A stretch of 11,136 nt of DNA from Prevotellamassilia sp. (GTDB lineage: Bacteria; Bacteroidota; Bacteroidia; Bacteroidales; Bacteroidaceae): assembly GCA_009775705.1 (NCBI GenBank), contig VSQE01000079.1, forward strand, positions 1-11,136. The letters are read 5' to 3'. The notes below the pieces were generated by a model that had not been told where the DNA came from, searched no databases, and saw nothing but the letters and a program-made list of their open reading frames with translations. Made by a program: the position numbers and the translations under genes. Shown piece by piece: positions 8,006-11,136 of the stretch. Every line of letters begins with the position of its first letter. Within the stretch, counting starts at the first letter, position 1.

Positions 8006-9309
8006 AGTTCGCGTCTGATTTTTGCTCCGAGAGCGTTGAGCCGCTCCTCTATACATTCATATCCTCTGTCAATCTGTTCCACGTTTTCAATCCGGCTGAT
8101 TCCTTCCGCACTCATGGCTGCGATGAGCATGGCGATGCCGGCGCGTATGTCAGGGCTTACCATTCTTCGTGCGCGGAGTCTTATCTGGTTGCTGTGTCCC
8201 ACAACGACGGCTCTGTGTGGATCACAAAGAATGATCTGTGCTCCCATGTCAATGAGTTTGTCAATAAAGAACAGACGGCTTTCAAACATTTTCTGGTGGA
8301 AGAGTACGCTTCCGCGTGCTTGTGTCGCCACAACGATCAGGATGCTCAGCAGGTCCGGGGTAAGTCCCGGCCATGGAGCGTCCGATAGAGTCATGAAAGA
8401 ACCGTCAATGAAATTCTCAATTTCATATATATCTTGTCGGGGAATGTAGAGGTCGTCACCTCTTCGTTCGATGTGTATGCCCAGACGCATGAATGAGTCT
8501 GGAATTATCCCGAGATTTCTGTAAGACACATTTTTGACGGTCAGTCCGTTCCCGGTCATGGCTGCCATACCTATGAAGGAGCCGATTTCTATCATGTCCG
8601 GCAGTATCCGGTGTGTGGCTCCATGCAGTTTGTCTACGCCTACAATGGTTAGCAGGTTCGAGGCTATACCGCTGATTTTGGCTCCCATTGCGTTAAGCAA
8701 ATGGCAAAGTTGCTGGATATACGGCTCACAGGCAGCGTTATAGATGGTGGTAGTACCTTTGGCCAATACGGCCGACATGATGATGTTTGCCGTTCCTGTG
8801 ACGGAGGCTTCATCCAGTAGCATGTAGGTGCCTCTGAGTTGTTCCGCGGTTACTTGGAATATGCCTTTTTCCTCATCATAGCTGAACGTCCCTCCCAATT
8901 TCCTGATGCCGTAGAAGTGGGTATCCAGACGGCGGCGGCCAATCTTGTCTCCGCCCGGCTTGGAAATGACCGCACGTCCGAAACGGGCTATCATCGGACC
9001 GATAAGGAGAACACTGCCCCGCAGACGGGAACATTCATCCAGAAATTCCGGGCTATGCAGGTATTTCAGGTCGATGTCGGATGCCTGAAATGTAAAGTTG
9101 CCTTTTTCGTGTCGCGTTACCTTTACGCCCATTTCTTGCAGCAGGTGTATGAGGTTGTTTACATCCAGTATGTCCGGAATGTTTTTTATGCAGACCTCTT
9201 CGTCTGTAAGGAGGGTGGCGCAGATCACTTGCAGCGCTTCGTTCTTGGCTCCTTGAGGGGTGATTTCACCGCTCAGTCTATGCCCGCCTTCTATGATAAA
9301 GGTAGCCAT
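8002..9309 (-). CDS. murA: UDP-N-acetylglucosamine 1-carboxyvinyltransferase with Asp in place of the active-site Cys
   Basis: A 435-residue cytosolic enzyme that moves the enolpyruvyl group of PEP to UDP-GlcNAc, the first committed step of peptidoglycan synthesis. GAKNEAL (20-26) holds the Lys22/Asn23 pair that binds substrate. D319 (in PGLTPDLL) matches E. coli D305, D387 matches D369 and R415 (in QIDRGYE) matches R397. The catalytic loop reads KPGGDKIGRRRLD (117-129): residue 121, codon GAC at 8947-8949, is Asp where E. coli has Cys115. The nucleotide sequence is unambiguous. Natural Asp variants in Mycobacterium, Chlamydia and Borrelia are active and not alkylated by fosfomycin, so intrinsic insensitivity is inferred. 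The start lies 7 bp after the DUF4290 stop, and the stop overlaps the rimM start by 4 nt, which suggests translational coupling. EPSP synthase (AroA) shares the fold, but the KN, DRGYE and PGG blocks are those of MurA. Confidence 0.97.
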   Translation of the reverse strand: MATFIIEGGHRLSGEITPQGAKNEALQVICATLLTDEEVCIKNIPDILDVNNLIHLLQEMGVKVTRHEKGNFTFQASDIDLKYLHSPEFLDECSRLRGSVLLIGPMIARFGRAVISKPGGDKIGRRRLDTHFYGIRKLGGTFSYDEEKGIFQVTAEQLRGTYMLLDEASVTGTANIIMSAVLAKGTTTIYNAACEPYIQQLCHLLNAMGAKISGIASNLLTIVGVDKLHGATHRILPDMIEIGSFIGMAAMTGNGLTVKNVSYRNLGIIPDSFMRLGIHIERRGDDLYIPRQDIYEIENFIDGSFMTLSDAPWPGLTPDLLSILIVVATQARGSVLFHQKMFESRLFFIDKLIDMGAQIILCDPHRAVVVGHSNQIRLRARRMVSPDIRAGIAMLIAAMSAEGISRIENVEQIDRGYECIEERLNALGAKIRREL

Positions 9310-9316
9310 ATCTTTT

Positions 9317-9958
9317 TTATTTGTTATGTTTGTTGTGGAAGCCCGCGGGAGAGACCGGAGCCAGTTTGTTGTTCTGGAAATCCGGTTTCATTTTTCCTTG
9401 AGTATACAGCTCCAGGTCGTGTGCCACTTTTTCGTCTTCCACACCGTCACCTTTCCAGTCGGCCAGGTTTCGCTTCATCCTGTTGGCTATCAGCATCATC
9501 AACTCATTTCGTAAGGTTTCATCGGAGGTTTCCTCCATGATTCTGACCGCTTCCTCCACCAGATGCCCGTAATGTCTGAAGCGAATGTGTGTCTGCGGAT
9601 ATTTCAGACGGGACGGACGGTTGTTTTCCTCTTTTGGAGTGATGGGCTGGGGATAGTCTATATCCAGTTGATAGTCTGTCATGTAGGCCAGATGATCCCA
9701 GAGCTTGACATGATAGTCCGGGACATTTTTCATCTGGGGATTGAAATTGGCCATCAGGGCGATGATGGCTTCGGCGTATGCCTGTCGTGCGTTGCGGTCT
9801 TCGATAGTTACCGCGATTTCTGCCATTTGCTGCACCAGTCTACCGTATTCGGGCAACTTCAACCGTTTGCGGGACGTATTGTAGGGGACGGGATTTTTTC
9901 TTTCCGGGGTATTTATGGGATGGACATCCATCGTGTCCTCATGATGCGGATCTTTCAT
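9317..9958 (-). CDS. DUF4290 family protein of unknown function
   Basis: This protein (213 residues if started at 9958) matches the DUF4290 family as I know it: Bacteroidota-restricted, mostly helical, and often next to murA. Conserved-looking blocks are YNTSRKRLKLPEYGR (26-40), the helix around AYAEAIIALMANFNP (60-74), KLWDHLAYM (85-93) and IRFRHYGHLVEEAVRIMEE (125-143). The two PEYGR/HYGH helix starts suggest an internal duplication. There is no signal peptide, membrane helix or known catalytic motif, so it is probably cytosolic. The tail (190-213) is polar and likely disordered. The start is uncertain: an in-frame ATG at 9929-9931 (Met10) has GAGGA upstream at about 5-nt spacing, better than anything before 9958, and would give 204 residues. 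It lies 43 bp after tsaB and 7 bp before murA, so a role linked to wall synthesis or translation is possible, but this is only guilt by association. Confidence 0.88.
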   Translation of the reverse strand: MKDPHHEDTMDVHPINTPERKNPVPYNTSRKRLKLPEYGRLVQQMAEIAVTIEDRNARQAYAEAIIALMANFNPQMKNVPDYHVKLWDHLAYMTDYQLDIDYPQPITPKEENNRPSRLKYPQTHIRFRHYGHLVEEAVRIMEETSDETLRNELMMLIANRMKRNLADWKGDGVEDEKVAHDLELYTQGKMKPDFQNNKLAPVSPAGFHNKHNK

Positions 9959-10001
9959 TGCTGCTGATTGTATGTGTGGATTTATCTGTCAGAGAGGCAA
10001 G

Positions 10002-10712
10002 TTACTGCGTACGATGGGGCAGGATGCTTTTTTTCGACAGTGTGGTTACGAATTCTTTTAGATAAAAAGGTTCAAAATAGGCTACGTCCTCATACTGCAC
10101 CCGGGCTATGCGCTGTTCGGCCAGTGGAAACATATATTTGGCTGAAGGATAGATGTCTTCGATAAAATGCGCATTGGGATGGACCAGTACGGACCGGCAT
10201 TTGTCCGCTCCGTTCCCAAAAAAGAAAACAGGATGTTGGTCCAAATATTCAAGGTAGGAATTTGCGTCAACGATGTCGGCCTGTGTCTCTCTGACGGCGG
10301 ACAGCCCTGTGTCGTATAGCGCTGAGTATACTTCCATTCGTCGTGCATCGATCATGGGGCATAGCAGAGCGTTCTCGGGAAGTTCTTCACCATATAGCAA
10401 TAACGGGGTGCAGAGCAGTTCAAGCGTCGGAATGGCAATCAGCCGGGCGTTTCTTCCATAGCATACCCCTTTGGCGGTGGACACACCGATGCGGAGACCA
10501 GTGTATGAGCCTGGCCCTTTGCTGACTGCAACGGCATCGAGGGGAATCGCATGGCTGTCGGCAAAAGACAGGGCCTCTTCCACGAAAGGTGCCAGAACAG
10601 AAGCATGAGACGGGCCGTTACGGTCTTCTTTGCTCATCAGGCACATGCCATCCTGGCTCAGGGCAACGGAACAAACGTCTGTAGACGTTTCAATATGAAG
10701 AATACAGGACAT
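10002..10712 (-). CDS. tsaB: tRNA threonylcarbamoyladenosine biosynthesis protein TsaB
   Basis: A 236-residue cytosolic protein of the ASKHA/YeaZ fold. It pairs with TsaD and TsaE to place threonylcarbamoyl on A37 of ANN-decoding tRNAs. The start MSCILHIETSTD (1-12) is the usual phosphate-1-like strand. SKGPGSYTGLRIG (64-76) is the family hallmark. DARRMEVY (122-129) and the C-terminal EPFYLKEF (214-221) complete the typical pattern. Full-length TsaD (about 340 residues) is excluded by size and by the absence of its His-rich metal motif. Length is typical. It is the first gene of the operon, about 27 nt after the predicted transcription start of the promoter at 10743-10773. Neither TsaD nor TsaE is encoded in the window. 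Confidence 0.96.
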   Translation of the reverse strand: MSCILHIETSTDVCSVALSQDGMCLMSKEDRNGPSHASVLAPFVEEALSFADSHAIPLDAVAVSKGPGSYTGLRIGVSTAKGVCYGRNARLIAIPTLELLCTPLLLYGEELPENALLCPMIDARRMEVYSALYDTGLSAVRETQADIVDANSYLEYLDQHPVFFFGNGADKCRSVLVHPNAHFIEDIYPSAKYMFPLAEQRIARVQYEDVAYFEPFYLKEFVTTLSKKSILPHRTQ

Positions 10713-10742
10713 GTCTTTTTATGCTTTTTATTTTTTTCTTTG

Positions 10743-10773
10743 CAAAGTTAATGCAAGATGGGCGAAGGGCAAA
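10743..10773 (-). promoter_or_regulatory. Full-consensus Bacteroides promoter for the tsaB-rseP operon
   Basis: On the minus strand TTTG (10770-10773) is followed after exactly 19 bp by TAACTTTG (10743-10750). Both match the Bacteroides -33/-7 consensus at every defined base. Transcription should start near 10739, giving a 27-nt leader rich in A before the tsaB ATG. I found no equally good promoter inside the six-gene run, so this is probably its main promoter. Confidence 0.85.
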
Positions 10774-11136
10774 GTAAAATAGAGTATTATTTCCGGAATG
10801 GACAATTGTAATGCTCCGGATTCAGGTTGTTTGCTGGAAGGATGATGAATTGGTCTTTGCGGTTTTGCAATATCTTTCCGATTTAACGGGTTGTGTTTTT
10901 TCTCGTTCTGTCTGTGCACTGGGCCGGATCGGTGTAGATATTGAAAAGCATCTTGTCGCAAAAGTATGACAGATTTTTTTTAAAAAAACGTACATGAATT
11001 TTAACTTGCATCTTTAAAGTTTAACTTTTGGCTGGAGCGGAATTTGAACGGGAACGGACCTTTTTTTTACAAGATAGTATGTTTTTCAAAAAAGTTCCGA
11101 CCTTTTTTAAAAAAGATCCTATGTTTTTTTCACGTT
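10774..11136. other. Noncoding upstream region with no convincing gene
   Basis: About 360 bp without a gene I can support. A 77-codon minus-strand frame (10728-10961) would need a TTG start, overlaps the tsaB promoter and has unpatterned composition. The stretch holds a TAnnTTTG-like box on the minus strand (TACTTTTG, 10959-10966) with no matching -33, a T7A7 palindrome (10975-10988), and an AT-rich repeat near the edge. It may include the upstream region of a divergent gene beyond 11136, but no start or promoter for one is clear. No tRNA or stable GC hairpin is seen. Confidence 0.6.
11057..11136. repeat. Two-copy imperfect direct repeat, period 42 bp, AT-rich
   Basis: Unit one starts GACCTTTTTT at 11057 and unit two GACCTTTTTT at 11099. 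AGAT (11072, 11114) and TATGTTTTT (11078, 11120) recur at the same 42-bp offset. By hand count 25 of the first 30 bases agree; agreement then decays, and unit two is cut by the window edge. The T- and A-runs raise the chance of an accidental match, but the GACC, AGAT and TATG anchors keep register. More copies may lie to the right. Confidence 0.5.

Noticed and set aside
8006..8056. Upstream extension of rimM (17 extra residues)
   Set aside because: It lies wholly within murA coding sequence and adds a basic stretch not typical of RimM; the ATG overlapping the murA stop gives the normal family start.
8839..9540. Long plus-strand open frame (233 codons) antisense to murA and the DUF4290 gene
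   Set aside because: It spans two certain minus-strand genes, has Cys/Phe/Arg-rich unpatterned sequence, and is the mirror effect of their codon use.
10792..10820. Two TCCGGA hexamers as a possible hairpin or operator upstream of the tsaB promoter
   Set aside because: Each is a self-palindrome, arms are only 6 bp with a 17-nt loop and no extension, so chance is likely.
10728..10961. 77-codon minus-strand open frame upstream of tsaB
   Set aside because: It needs a TTG start, runs across the full-consensus tsaB promoter and its expected transcription start, and shows no recognisable motif or protein-like pattern.
10975..10988. T7A7 palindrome as a terminator
   Set aside because: It has no GC stem and no loop; a pure T/A run is not a functional intrinsic hairpin, though it may bend DNA.
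1..11136. Mobile elements, CRISPR arrays, tRNA/rRNA genes, invertible promoters or defence systems
   Set aside because: I saw no transposase or integrase motifs, spaced repeats, cloverleaf sequences, or long inverted repeats flanking a promoter; gene content and order look like conserved chromosome.

Overview
The window reads as a piece of core chromosome from a gut-type Bacteroidales bacterium (Bacteroides/Phocaeicola or a close relative). Three things point there. The promoters match the Bacteroides form (TTTG, 19 bp, TAnnTTTG). Start codons mostly lack strong Shine-Dalgarno sequences. The minus strand carries an ordered set of DUF4290, MurA, RimM, Dxr and RseP genes that I recognise as typical of Bacteroidota. 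Species cannot be fixed from the sequence alone. All complete genes are on the minus strand, so the window is best read from right to left.

Right edge to 10713: about 420 bp without a convincing gene. It holds AT-rich DNA with a two-copy imperfect 42-bp repeat, a lone -7-like element, and a full-consensus promoter (10743-10773). That promoter probably drives a tight six-gene operon: tsaB (tRNA t6A modification), a DUF4290 gene of unknown function, murA (first committed step of peptidoglycan synthesis), rimM (30S maturation), dxr (MEP isoprenoid pathway) and rseP (site-2 intramembrane metalloprotease). The gaps in order are 43, 7, -3 (ATGA overlap), 5 and 46 bp. The operon thus joins translation quality, cell-wall precursor supply, isoprenoid supply for the lipid carrier, and envelope proteolysis. 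The MurA has Asp where most bacteria have the fosfomycin-reactive Cys.

Left part: after a 93-bp gap with its own -7 box come a secreted GH20 beta-N-acetylhexosaminidase with a C-terminal LamG-like domain and, 76 bp further on, a Wzc-type chain-length regulator fused to a BY-kinase with a C-terminal tyrosine cluster. No Wza export porin, phosphatase or glycosyltransferase is visible in the window, so the kinase looks like an orphan here. It ends at a strong hairpin that acts as a bidirectional terminator with the tail of a convergent plus-strand gene (2-160).

There is no sign of a mobile element, CRISPR array, tRNA or rRNA. The window looks like conserved housekeeping DNA plus a surface-polysaccharide-related pair. 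The least explained items are the DUF4290 protein, the orphan BY-kinase and the right-edge noncoding region.
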